Source of the DNA: Podospora bellae-mahoneyi
Taxonomy: Eukaryota; Ascomycota; Sordariomycetes; Sordariales; Podosporaceae
Assembly: GCF_035222275.1 (NCBI RefSeq)
Contig: NC_085884.1
Span: forward strand, 2,480,001-2,544,000
Direction of reading: 5' to 3'
DNA length: 64,000 bases
Below, piece after piece: positions 33,903 to 44,819 of the stretch. The notes beneath the pieces are model-generated. The model made no database searches and had not been told where the DNA came from. It was given only the letters and a program-made list of their open reading frames with translations. A program made the position numbers and the translations under genes. How positions within the stretch are numbered: position 1 is the first letter of the stretch; every line of letters begins with the position of its first letter.

Positions 33903-35548
33903 CGTGAAACAGAGGGTATCTTTCCCGTGTTGATAGGTAACCGCACTGTCTAACGATCACGGAACTGCAGACCGAAAGTCAAAGCAACCTCAACGACGTG
34001 GTTCAGACTCGACATGATCGTCAGGGGGGACTAGCAGCTCCTTATACACTATCTATCGACCCGCGAACTCGGTAAGTCCGCTTCTAAATGCTTTTTCCTT
34101 GACACAAAGTGCCCCCACAACATCAGCGATCCAGAGGAAGTACCCACGCTACGCTGGGTGAAAAGAGCTCAAGCTAACTTCTATCTTCTCAAGATAACCT
34201 ATTCGCGATCGGTTGTGAAGATCAGAATGCACGACTGGAAAAGGAATCCGTCTCCGCTGCGGTAGAGAATGAGCTGAACAGTCAAGGGCTTTGAGCTAAT
34301 GGCACTTTTGGAAGTGATAGACGTCAGGCTGCTTCGATCTTTCGAAGTGGGAACTCGGAAGCCTTTCCGGCCAACACGAATCCACCTTCTTCCAAGTTTT
34401 TCGAGATCCTCCCGGATCAACATGCTCGCTAGCGAGCTGTTCCTTTGCTGCCGACTGAAGAATCGACACGGGACGTATTCGTATTTGCCGACCTACCTTA
34501 AATGGACTTCAGGAAGTCCTGCCATGGGCAAAACCGCACTACAATAGACAATGTAACCGGAGTAATCACATCGAGGGCTGCCATTATGCACGCTATCTTC
34601 CTTCTCCCCGGTCATAGCGTGAGCCAAGTCATGTAAGCTCCCGTAATTAATTGTGCTTCACTGGGGATGCCAACTTCCCGAGGTACACCCTATCATGGTT
34701 CCTTTGACCAGTCACTACTGGCGTATAATTCCTTGCTCTGCTTTACCACAAAAGTGGCGTCGTCCCGCGCCAATTTTTCCCCTCGCTTGGTTGGACCAAC
34801 CAGAACGATCAGACAACCTACTCCGGTTCAGCTGAGATCTGATGATTGGCGATGTTGTGCATGATGGAACCCACCCACATCAAGTTTTCAGGGCAATGTC
34901 ATCTCAACGTAGTACTGCAAATGCACTGTCACCGATGGTGTCTTCCAGCATGTTGCTGTCAACCAAGCCACTGACGCACAAGGGTAGCAGTCCCTCGAAG
35001 CCTTACCATATCCGGCCTGGCGGTAACGAATGTCGGTTGCCAGATGAGGGACACGTGGAGTATCATATCATCATGTCATCCCCATTTTAGTCAAAGAGAC
35101 AAAATATCTCCATCTAATTCTGCAGGGCTAGTCACTAGTGTACAGGAACTTCTGGTGTAGTACATCCTTGTTTCATCAGCCAGCCACTCTTGTGCATTAT
35201 CTGGATCTCTGCAGAATCAGGCACCGTTTCCCCCCCACTTTGTTGATCAGACCATGCATCCCATGAAGGAATGATCGGCACCTGACACTTTCAGAAACGG
35301 TTAGTCTTCCCAATGCTAACCCCAACAGGTCCGCCACCAAGACAGCGGCCAGGCAATCAGGAACAGACGCCACATTTCATATGATATGCATGAGTTCTTC
35401 AACACCCCGACGGTGATATCTCTGACACCAATCAGCGCGGCATGGCTCACCATCTCAAAGCCTCTCACACACCAAGATCGCACGATCACAACCATGAAGA
35501 TCCACAACACACAAAATCAAAATTAAACAAACGCTAAACAAACACTAC
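33903..35548. other. Spacer between the two GMC genes
   Basis: It contains the promoter of the GMC gene starting at 33902 and the 3' region of the one ending at 35549. Short frames lack motifs. No gene is supported. Confidence 0.4.
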
Positions 35549-37507
35549 CTACTCCCCATCCGCCGCCTTGGCCTCCCTAATCAGCACATCCGCCGCCTTC
35601 TCACTAACCATAAAAATAGCACTCTGAATAAAAATGCCCGGAATATCCGGAAAAACACTAGCATCCACCACCCTCAACCCATCCACCCCCCTAACCCTGA
35701 ACTCCGAATCCAGCACCGCCATCGGGTTCCCCTCCTCCCCAATGGGACAAGAACAAGCAGCGTGATGACCCCAAGCCTCATCCTTGATAAACTGCCCAAT
35801 AGCCTCATCACTCTGCACATGCGCCCCTGGCTTCTCCTCCGTGTAGTTAGTCCCCCCCAAAATAGGAAACTTGTAGTAATCCGCCAATGCCTCCCTTGAC
35901 TTCCTGATTGCCTGGATCAAGGCCCCCAAGTCCAACTGATCAGCCCCGCCGGCGGTGGTGCCAGTGTCAAAGTAGTTAAAGTTGATCTCTGGCTGATCCA
36001 ACGGGTCGGCTGATCTGAGTTCCACCGTCCCGGCGCGGTTTCGCGTGTGGGCTTTGAGGCTGTACCAAGAAAAGTGCTTGTGATCACGGACGGAAAAGTC
36101 GTGCCAGCCGGGGAAATAGCCCTGGAAATTGAGCGGCCCGCCAAAGATGGAGAGGTCAATGTCTGACGTGGAGGCAAAGTTGGACCGCTTGAGCATCATG
36201 GTTGCTAGTCCGTTGGACGCATAAGCTCCCCTCGCGGCAAGGATGTAAGGATTGTCCAGCCACTGCTTCAGACACAAATCATGAGGCTTGAGATCAAATG
36301 TGCAACCATCAAGAATAGAGAAATCGTCCTCGTGAACGACGTTGACGGGGATTTCGTAGCGGTCCATCATGTTGGTTCCTACTCCCGGGAGGTGTTTGAT
36401 GATGGGGATGCCAAACCGTAGGAGCTCGGGGGCGGGGCCGATACCGCTTAGCTTCAGAAGCTGAGGGGTGTTGAACGTGCCGGCAGAAACGATGACTTCT
36501 CTTTTGGCTTTGGCAGACCCCCTCTTGCCGAAATTGGTGCGGTGAAGGGGGCTGGCTTTGTAGAGGTATTCGCCCTCCATGTACTCCACCCCCGTAGCTC
36601 TGGGCTTGGAACCGGTGGTGTTGAAATTGATCTTGGTGACAAAGGTGTTTGTCCGCACGGTGAGGGGATGGCCGTCTGCAACGGTCTTGAGGATGAACTC
36701 CCTGACCGCGGATCGTTCACCCAACTTCATGGTGAGGGGCACCTGGAAGTAGCCCTCAGTGGCATCTCTTGCTGGGTTGACCCGGCTGTTGGGGCTCATG
36801 AGCAAGAGCTGGGACAGCTTGACCAGCGGCGTAAGGACAGGAACGTCGATTCCCACGGCGCTAGCTCCAGCGACGAGATGCCGAGCCAGAGGGAGATCTC
36901 TGAGCAAAATGGTCGGGTCGGTGGCCATGTTTGGAAGCCATTGGTAGACCTTGTCGAGATATTGGTTCATGTTGCTTGCGGCCCACGAGTCATCGCCAGT
37001 GATGGTGGCGATGGTGTCAAAGTCTTGCTTGTGAGGAATGATCCAGATGAGGGCATTGTGAGTGACGGAGCCTCCGAGCATGCTGCCGCGAGGATACAAG
37101 ATGCCCAAGTCCTTGGCTCCAGGAGGAGGATTAGGACCGACATGATACTCGTAAGGACCGATCTCGTAGACATATTTGGGATCTCTTTTGGCGCGGTTTT
37201 GGTCTTTGTAGTGGTTGACAAAAATATCCCATCTGAGTTTGGGATCGGCCGTGACGACGGCTTGGTACCCGGGAACCGAGATGTTCACGTTGCCGTTGGC
37301 ATCGCCGCCAGCTTCAAGAAGCAATGTCTTGTAGCCGGCCATGGCGAGACGACAAGCGAGTGGGCCGCCGCCCGCACCGCTGCCCACGATAACATAGTCA
37401 AACTCAGAATCGACATCTCGAGTCGACTGTGCGTTGGGGAATGTTGGGACAGCAGCGATGAGACTGGCCGAGAATGCCAGGCAGGAAGAGAGGAGGCTGA
37501 ACCTCAT
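35549..37507 (-). CDS. Secreted GMC flavin oxidoreductase, intronless, with altered active site
   Basis: A single exon codes for 652 residues. There is a signal peptide (MRFSLLSSCLAFSASLIAAV), the FAD motif YVIVGSGAGGGPLACRLAMAG with LLLEAGGD, and the GMC signatures YPRGSMLGGSVTHNALIW and AGTFNTPQLLKLSGIGP. The C-terminus has the first active-site histidine (WGHHAACSC), but where family members have G-N-P or G-H-P the sequence is DIPGIFIQSAIFM; counted back from SEKAAD, the usual Asn/His is a Phe. This suggests changed or lost oxidase chemistry. It differs strongly from its neighbour at 31.8-33.9 kb (no introns, different active site), so the pair is not a recent duplication. Confidence 0.85.
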   Translation of the reverse strand: MRFSLLSSCLAFSASLIAAVPTFPNAQSTRDVDSEFDYVIVGSGAGGGPLACRLAMAGYKTLLLEAGGDANGNVNISVPGYQAVVTADPKLRWDIFVNHYKDQNRAKRDPKYVYEIGPYEYHVGPNPPPGAKDLGILYPRGSMLGGSVTHNALIWIIPHKQDFDTIATITGDDSWAASNMNQYLDKVYQWLPNMATDPTILLRDLPLARHLVAGASAVGIDVPVLTPLVKLSQLLLMSPNSRVNPARDATEGYFQVPLTMKLGERSAVREFILKTVADGHPLTVRTNTFVTKINFNTTGSKPRATGVEYMEGEYLYKASPLHRTNFGKRGSAKAKREVIVSAGTFNTPQLLKLSGIGPAPELLRFGIPIIKHLPGVGTNMMDRYEIPVNVVHEDDFSILDGCTFDLKPHDLCLKQWLDNPYILAARGAYASNGLATMMLKRSNFASTSDIDLSIFGGPLNFQGYFPGWHDFSVRDHKHFSWYSLKAHTRNRAGTVELRSADPLDQPEINFNYFDTGTTAGGADQLDLGALIQAIRKSREALADYYKFPILGGTNYTEEKPGAHVQSDEAIGQFIKDEAWGHHAACSCPIGEEGNPMAVLDSEFRVRGVDGLRVVDASVFPDIPGIFIQSAIFMVSEKAADVLIREAKAADGE

Positions 37508-38586
37508 GATGGGCAGCGGAGGGTGCAGGTCGTGGTGAGGAGATCAGGGAGGAACCACTGTCCACAACGGAAATGAGGAAGCCATCGCCGCCCTCTGAAG
37601 TATCATGGCAGTGTTGGTACCGCGCTTGGGCCAGTTGTTGTCAGGTTGGTATTCAGCCAAACGCCAAGGCAAAACAAACAAGCTTCCAGGTTTGTTTCTG
37701 CAACTCGCATGGAAGCTGAAGCGTTCCACAGCTGGCAGTGGTGTAGGCTTTCTCTTGGAGAGTAACCCGTGATCAGTGGGGTCGAACTCGGAGGAAACTG
37801 CCCGGGGTCCACTGGGACAGCCGATAGCCAACTGAACATCTTCATGGAAGCCAGAAGTTGGCATTTCGTCTGCATCGCCAGGTCCATCGGACCAGGCTAC
37901 AAACTCCACCTCTATCCGCCTAAACCGAGCTGTCAAAACTCTTGTGTTAGTACCCCCAGACCTGCTGGGGTAGATATTTTTGGTGGTCTCATTTGTGATT
38001 AGCGTGGGTAGAAGCGGCTCGGGAACCTGGGAATGATAGACGTCATCAAGCTTTATCGATCAATAAAACCATGCTCCTGCATAAACCCCTGCAACACATC
38101 ACAAATCGCTTCACCCAACGGTTGGACGACAGCGGTACAGCCCGCCCCCACTGCAACCGTGACATTCACCCCAAAGTCTACAGTAGGTTCAGTCCTACCA
38201 ACATCGTCTCGATTTGGAAACTCTTTCGTCGAGCGGGATAGACCCGAATTAGAAAAAGACTATCTTCCAAGGAAATTCTCTCCTTGACGAACATGTCATG
38301 GTGAAGTGCCCTCTACCTTAACCTCACACGGCAATGATCTGCTGTATCAAAGCGCTTTCAGGCTTCAGCGGAGTGATTATTCTTGCAAACATGGCGATAG
38401 GCGGGGCTCGCAAGAAGGTTTTGGATTCGGAAGCCCCTAGCTGCCTGTCCTGCTTTGAATTCGGGCGTCACCGAACCGGCAAGAAGTCCATCGTCCTAGG
38501 CTTTTAAAGATCAAGCAGGACTCTACGAGCGTCTCCGAACGGGCATCTTTCAGATTGCAACAGCATCCTCGGTACTCGAAGTCAGC
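37508..38586. other. Divergent promoter region between GMC and peroxidase genes
   Basis: This 1.08 kb separates the divergent starts of the GMC gene (37507, minus) and the peroxidase gene (38587, plus). Shared control is possible, but no specific operator is recognised. Confidence 0.4.
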
Positions 38587-40029
38587 ATGAAGATTGCCCA
38601 AGTTCTGCCCTTTGTGGGCCTTGCAAATGCCCTCCCATGGATGGCTGACAAGCGCCAACAGGTACGTCTGCTTCGTCTCCATGACAGGGCTGTTCACTGA
38701 CAATGCCCAAGTCCGGTGGTGCCCAACCCGGCGGTCCTCTGACTTGCCCCTTCAACCCTAATCACCAGCCAGCTGCCAGATGGGACCCAGATTTCCCTTA
38801 CAACCACGCAAACCTCGGTCTCCCAGGCAAAGGCAAAGGCGGGTATAAAGTCCCTGCTGATGGCGATACTGCCCATGCCTTCATGCCGCCGACGGACAAA
38901 GACATCAGGGGTCCTTGCCCTGGACTGAATGCTTTGGCTAATCGTGCGTGCCCTTAGCAAGACAATTGAAAGGACTCCACTAACCCTCACCTACGTAGAT
39001 AACTTTATTGCCCGTGATGGTATTACCGATTACAACGAGTTGCTCGACGCTCTTCAGAACGTTTACAACGTTGGCTATGACCTGGCGAACTTCCTTGCCT
39101 TCTACGCCATCTACGTCGCCGGCCTTGGAGATCCCGTCACCAAGAAGCTGTCCATCGGCTGTGATGCCACCACACGTACCTCGTGGAGCCCAATCATCAC
39201 TGGCAGCGAGCCCGGCCTGAACGGCCACAGCAAGATGGAGATCGACGCGTCACTCACCCGGAATGATTTCTTCGCTGCCGGTGGTGACAACTTCAGCTTC
39301 AACACTACCCTGTTCAAGATGTTTGAACAGTCCACCGGCGGGCTCTTTGACGTTGACCGAATCTCCAAGTACCGTCATGAACGGTGGCATCAGTGCCAGG
39401 CTGAGAACCCACAATTGTGAGTCTTGACATGCAAAGCAGTGGAAGCCAACCCCTAACCATTGACTCCAGCTACTTCCCCATCCTCGGCCTCTTCCAATAC
39501 GGCGCCGCCTCCTTCCTCTACGAACTCTGGCCGAATGGAAATGAGGGCTATGTCCCCAACTTGCACAACACCGCCACTTTGTAAGTTTTGATGCTTGTCC
39601 ATCTCTCACATCACCCCTTGATGCTAATCTTGTCAAAGCTTTGGAGCCCACCGCCTCCCAGACGGCAACTACCTCCGCGTCCCTGAGCGTATTCCCTCCA
39701 ACTGGGTCAACCGCGAGAAGCCTTACTTCCTGCTAGACATCGCCTCGGAGATCTTCAAGATGTACACCAAGAACCCAGTTGGCTTTGGTGGCAATGCTGG
39801 AGGGGAGTTTATTGGCATCAACCACCCTCCTTACATCAATGATGGTGCGCTCAATGCCAATACCACTGCCCAGGATGTCGCTTGTTTGTTGTATCAGATC
39901 CTCTCGAGGCCGGTTCCGAGCACACTTAATGGTATTGTTACTCCTTTGGTTGAGGCGACGGAGGCCCTTTTGATCAGCTTGTTTGGGGTTGAGTATAATA
40001 ATTTGGGGTGCCCGCTGGCTTTGACGTGA
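38587..40029 (+). CDS. Secreted heme-thiolate peroxidase (chloroperoxidase/peroxygenase family)
   Basis: Five exons (38587-38661, 38712-38943, 38999-39416, 39470-39580, 39639-40029), all with canonical ends, give 408 residues. The signal peptide is MKIAQVLPFVGLANALPW. The proximal heme-ligand motif is PCP in IRGPCPGLNALANHNF, with the second splice junction inside the His codon. The usual EGD-x-x-S metal site appears as MEIDASLTRNDFF, with Ile in place of Gly, followed by GDNFSFNTTLF. PYFLLDIASEIFKMY and a cysteine near the C-terminus (NLGCPLALT) complete a long-type layout. Family members use hydrogen peroxide to halogenate or oxygenate small molecules outside the cell. The neighbouring GMC enzymes could supply the peroxide. 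The acid-base Glu could not be assigned with certainty. Confidence 0.88.
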
Positions 40030-41292
40030 GGGGGGTGGTGGGTGTCAATGAGAGGAGGGGGAGTTTGTCAATGGCAACTGGATCCTCATTCTTATATTTA
40101 GTAAAAGACATATATCAATTTGAAAGTTCTGTTGGTATAAAAGTGTTGATTGTTGTAAACTATGGAAAGGTAAACTGACAAATCCTGCACACCCAAACAA
40201 ACCAGCCCAGGTTGGTCCAAGCTCCCTGTGGAGCCCGTTGTGGCTACCCACACAACAAGTTCTGAACTTATAACCTATACCGCTATGGTTTGAAAACGAA
40301 AGGTTTGTTGCCTCGTACGTTGTTTTTGACCCATCTTTCTAGCTACCTATTTTATATAGGAAAATGGATTACCTATAGATTCCTATCAAAAATTTTAACT
40401 ACAGCTATAAATTTAGTTTTTTTATGGTAAAAATATAAATGAAATCATTATTATTGAAATATTTCAATGTAAAACATTATAATGTCTTTTACTCTAAAAA
40501 CCCTAACGTGTTGGTAAACAAAAGTATGGGACCCTGTAGCAGTATTGACCGACCTGGGAGGATGCTGGGCTTTGGAGAGCAAACTCGTCTCGAGAGAAGA
40601 TGCGGATGGACCTCGGTGTTGGTAATTTGAAAGGGAACCTGGAATACTGGTTGTATGTGAAGCGGCTGAGAGGGTCGGAATTTTACGGACGCTCACTAGA
40701 GCGTTGGAGGTCCGGATTCACTTTTCACAGCTACCTCAGTGGGTCTCAGCAGTAAGGTATCTAGTTGTAAGAATGGAATGAACTGCCTTTCATCAGCGAC
40801 AGTGCCGGTTCAAGAGAACCCTGAGAATTAGGCAGAGGTTGTGGAATAATGTGAGGAGGGATCCATGTTCTTAAACAGCGTAGGCCTGATCAGATTTCAT
40901 GCTGAACAGCTCACGATATGAGCCCGTAAGCCATTTCGGTCCTGATCTATGACGCAGACAAAACGTCAGGTTACTATGAAGAAATCTCTGTCTGTATCCT
41001 CCATGTCATGGGAGCGGAGGCCCGTTGTGATATCAGCTGGCACCCCCAAGATCCAATGAGCTTGTGCAGCCTTAAACCCGAGGCTCGTATATTTCGAGCT
41101 TGAGTTTCTATCTCAATGCAGACCTCTCGCTGCCATGCCACAAAATACGCACCAATCATTTTCTTCTCACGCTAGCCTCCCGACCTTTTGACATCGCCAA
41201 CATCTGCAACCGCATCGCTTTCAGACACCGTTATTTGCCCGGAGAACACATCTATATTTCAGTTCTAACTAGCTCTACAATATCTGACGATC
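40030..41292. other. Spacer without a supported gene
   Basis: It starts with the peroxidase 3' region. The stretch 40370-40500 is AT-rich with poly-T and poly-A runs. No gene is recognised. Confidence 0.35.
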
Positions 41293-41724
41293 ATGGTCAG
41301 TCACAGGATATCCTCTTGTCATTGGTGAATTTCTGGAAGGATGGGCACTAAACCTCAGGAACAGCCCGAATCTCTGGATGTTTCCGGCCTCTACGGCATC
41401 GCCAGCGTGGTTGGCTTCCTCCTGGCCGGCTCCCTCATTTTTGCACTGGCACGAAATGGCCGTAGGATTATGAAGCATTGTTTGGGCCATACGAGCTACG
41501 AGGAGAGCGGTACTGATCGTCAACCAGTTGTCTCGATCCTCTCATTCTACCACGCCCCTCAAGCCCCTTCTCTGAACAAACTCTACAAGCAGAGGCATCT
41601 GTGTCGGCAGCTTCAGGATGTAATAGTTCCCATTCCTGTTCGCGACGGTCGCTCAGTCAACATCACGGTGCCTGTCCAAGCTCATCTTCCAGGGAAGCGT
41701 GGTGATACAGTGCCGGGATGGTGA
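41293..41724 (+). CDS. Small single-pass membrane protein with an intron directly after the start codon
   Basis: The ATG at 41293-41295 is followed at once by a donor GTCAGT; the intron (41296-41358) has a CACTAAACC branch site and ends CCTCAG. Exon 2 (41359-41724) continues in frame: M joined to EQPESLDVSGLYG, then one membrane segment (IASVVGFLLAGSLIFALA), a basic anchor (RNGRR) and a hydrophilic tail, 122 residues in all. An unspliced start at 41341 is the alternative. The same exon layout is seen at 54.8 kb, which supports the spliced model. Function unknown. Confidence 0.5.
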
Positions 41725-43880
41725 GATACCCAGTTCGGCAGACCATGTCATCCGGAATCTGCTTTTTCCCATTGAACTTGTTCAATCAAGACATTCCCAC
41801 CTGGGTAAGTCTCAGAGACCCCCTGCCTCATTTTTTGAAAGGCTTGGACTAATCTCTTGCGAAACTTACAGCTCAAAAATGATGCTTGAACATAAGGGAA
41901 CCTACCCAAAGTCACACTGCCTGGTGTATAAGCTCAGCTCTTCTGAGGAAGATCGATCAGGCTTTGGCAACAGAGAAAAGATCTCTTCTATCTCACCCTG
42001 GAACCCAAGGAACATGAATTTATGAAAGGGATGGGATTGGAAGAAGCCAGATGGTAGAATGTAAATGATAGCTTGCATCAACACAGAGAGTTTTGGAAAC
42101 GAGGTTGGGGTGAACCGTCAAACATCGGGATGGGCCAAGGGAAATGCCATGGATAGGACATCACGAAATGGAATGGATAACGAATTCATATGCCTTCTCA
42201 GAGACTCAGAGTTTAACACAATTCCTCCCATTTGCCCACCACTATACTTTTACCCATATTGCCATAGTCTGACGCCAGTATCCCTCAAAAAGGTCCCTTG
42301 GGTCCAAGTAACAGCCATTAACCGCTGGCTGCTGAATCAATCGTGAATTCGCCAATCAGAGTGCATGCAGAACCTGGAACAGACAAGACTGGGTATCGTG
42401 GTATCCACTTAACTATCTAACACTGTTAGAAGATGCATATCATCAACGACATCCCGCACCAACTCACAAGACCAATAGTCCACGAAATTCCGTTAGCATC
42501 CGAGGGTCACGATGCAAGTTTCCACGGATCACGAGCGGCGCTGCTACTGCGGTAAGCTATAGTAAACCATATCATCGCTAGGCGACATACGAGAGGATGT
42601 CCGGCATTTTTTGACGATTGCAAGCGGTTTCTGCGACTACTCGCATATCTGGCCTGGACCTGTGCCCGGTGACCTTTTCCGTCGAGCCCTTTTCCCCTTT
42701 TGAAAATGGAACGAAAACGGAAACAAATCGCGGGAACGGCTATTCCAGCTTCCTGACATTTTTTCCGACGAAGGCCGGCTGGTTAGGGCAGTGATGGATG
42801 CGATCGATACCCATGCTATGCGTGTGACGATTGGGTCATTAGTGCCCCATGGGGACCCGTGGTGGGCACAGCGTAATTTCGAACTACCAGAATCCTCACG
42901 GATATTATTCAAAACAGCGTTAACTATTTAAATGGGCAGTTGGATTCGGCGAGACTTGTTTTCCATGGCTTTCCTATCTCTGATGTTAACGTTAGGTGAG
43001 ACCCCATTCCCCATCATCGCAGCAAACTCGGTATTAATCCTCTAGATTTATCGAGAAAGGAAACGCGCTCCTCCTTTTAATAGTCCTCTCTTATACAAAC
43101 TTCCCGTGGATAAACTACCACCGGGCGAGCTCCCCAGCACGATTGAAGTGTGTATCTCCATGTCGCATTTCGGGGACCACGACTTCAAAGAGCATACACT
43201 GGCAATAGCGGAAACCCCAGCGGGCTGAATAGGGCTGTCGCCGCTCGATTTTAGTATCGCTATCCGCAAAGCTACCCTGGCCCTAGCTAGTGGGCAAATG
43301 ACATCCGTCTGGCTGTCCCCTGGGCTGGATCGAAAGGAAATAGTCAGCGAGCAGAGGCCGCGTCCAGTAATGTGTCGAACTTGGCCACGTATCTGAGGCC
43401 TGGAAACTGGTCGGTCAGTGGACACCATTTCATGCTGCCCAGCGGTCCGTGAATTCGAGCGCCTCCTCTGTACTCGTATCCGAGCCCAAGTCCGAGTCAT
43501 CAGGATCTTTCGTCGGGATTTTAAGGTACGTAGAGAAAACGGTGCTTATTTCGGGAACAACCTAATCCAGACGGTGGGATATACTACATATACGTGGACA
43601 CCAAACATCGCCAGCATTTTGGCCATAAACAAGTCCGGCGGTAATTGGATTAAATCTGCAAAGATAAAACACTATATCATCTTCGCCATACTCTTAATAA
43701 AGGTAGAGCTCTTCCCAAAGGGAGTCGTTAGGAGTGTATATAGCCGTAAGCTTCCAAGTAAGTAGCTGCGAGTTAGTGCTAGTAGAGATGACCCGTGTTT
43801 TACACTTCTGCCCTATAATACTATTGTTTTCTTTAATGGCTTCAGGCACAGGGTTCAGAAACCGAACGAAAAAAACGACG
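41725..43880. other. Gene-poor stretch leading into the AT-rich block
   Basis: 41725-42900 has ordinary composition but no supported gene. Around 43070-43230 one plus-strand frame reads PLLYKLPVDKLPPGELPS and MSHFGDHDFKEHTLAIAE before a stop, which may be a relic exon of unknown family. From about 43500 the sequence turns AT-rich. Confidence 0.35.
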
Positions 43881-44819
43881 TTATGGAGTGAGAAGGTTAC
43901 ACATCTCGCGAGAGAAAAAGACCTCCCTAAACCGGTCTTCGGGAAGGTTTTGCACGTACGGTATCTCGAGCTCTTTCCGTAGGTTATTAATTAAAATCGT
44001 ATATATCCGGTATAAAATATAACGATAGGCAACCAATTCAGTGATGACCTAGTCGATTTTATTAATGCCCATAAGCTCTCGTCGAAATTCCCAAAGGACT
44101 CTAGGTGTATTCGAGAGTAAAGGTACGTCGAAAGCTTCGTCTACTTTAGTTTTACCCTCGATTGCGGAACGGAATAGGTTAATAATTCAACGGAAATAGG
44201 CTTCCCTTGTGGTCTTAATGGTATCTATTGTTAGCAGGTAAGCAGATTAATAACTGAAAATCATAGTAGAGGCGTTTTACTAACCTGAAAGTAAGATCAC
44301 AGTATCCTTAAGCGGAGGAGGAGTCAATGAGTCACCGTCGCTCCAGTATAAAGATATTTTTAGTATTGATACGAGGCCTCCTTCCTTGCTAAGTCTCGAA
44401 CGCATGGCGAGCTAACCAGTGACCAAAACCAGCATGTCTTTATCTCCAAAATAGGTCGCAATAGATGCGGCTACCGCCAGGTTAAACTCCAATATAAAAC
44501 GGAAATTACTGTGAACTACGGCGAGTGTAGCTCTTATATATGGACCTAGAATGGCTAGCCAACGAAGCTTTGCCGCCAGATTCACAACTGAGTACGCCTT
44601 AAGCCTGTTGCAACGTCCGAGGAACTCGAATACATCTTTATACCTGCGGTAGAGGGCGTCAATGAGTATACTGAAGATCTCGGTGCTGGCGTCCGGAAAC
44701 CGTCCCGCGATGCCATTAATGGTGGAAAAGGGACCGGGTACAATAGAGCGAGGGAGAGTAAATCTCTAAGACCCTACCTCAAAAATCAAAGTTTCTTTGT
44801 CGTCGGTAGCCTTTGACAT
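43881..44819 (-). pseudogene. Gene copy of unknown family with RIP-like stop codons
   Basis: The minus-strand frame from ATG 44819 reads MSKATDDKETLIFEVGS, then FTLPRSIVPGPFSTINGI, DALYRRYKDVFEFLGRCNRL and FNLAVAASIATYFGDKDML. A well-formed intron (44284-44225, GTTAGT...GCTAACAATAG) leads to ATERLESS coding text such as TIKTTREAYFR, DEAFDVPLLSNTPRVLWEF and YVQNLPEDRFREVFFSREM, ending at 43881. Two in-frame stops in exon 1 and two in exon 2 are all TAG or TGA, as C-to-T or G-to-A change in CAG, TGG or CGA codons would give. The frame is otherwise kept, with no indels needed. This fits a duplicated host gene hit by RIP. Family not recognised. Confidence 0.5.

Noticed and set aside
36542-37576. 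Plus-strand open frame of 344 codons
   Set aside because: Antisense shadow of the GMC oxidoreductase gene at 35549-37507.
31813-40029. A secondary-metabolite gene cluster
   Set aside because: No polyketide synthase, peptide synthetase, terpene synthase or cluster regulator is visible. The three redox genes alone do not support it.
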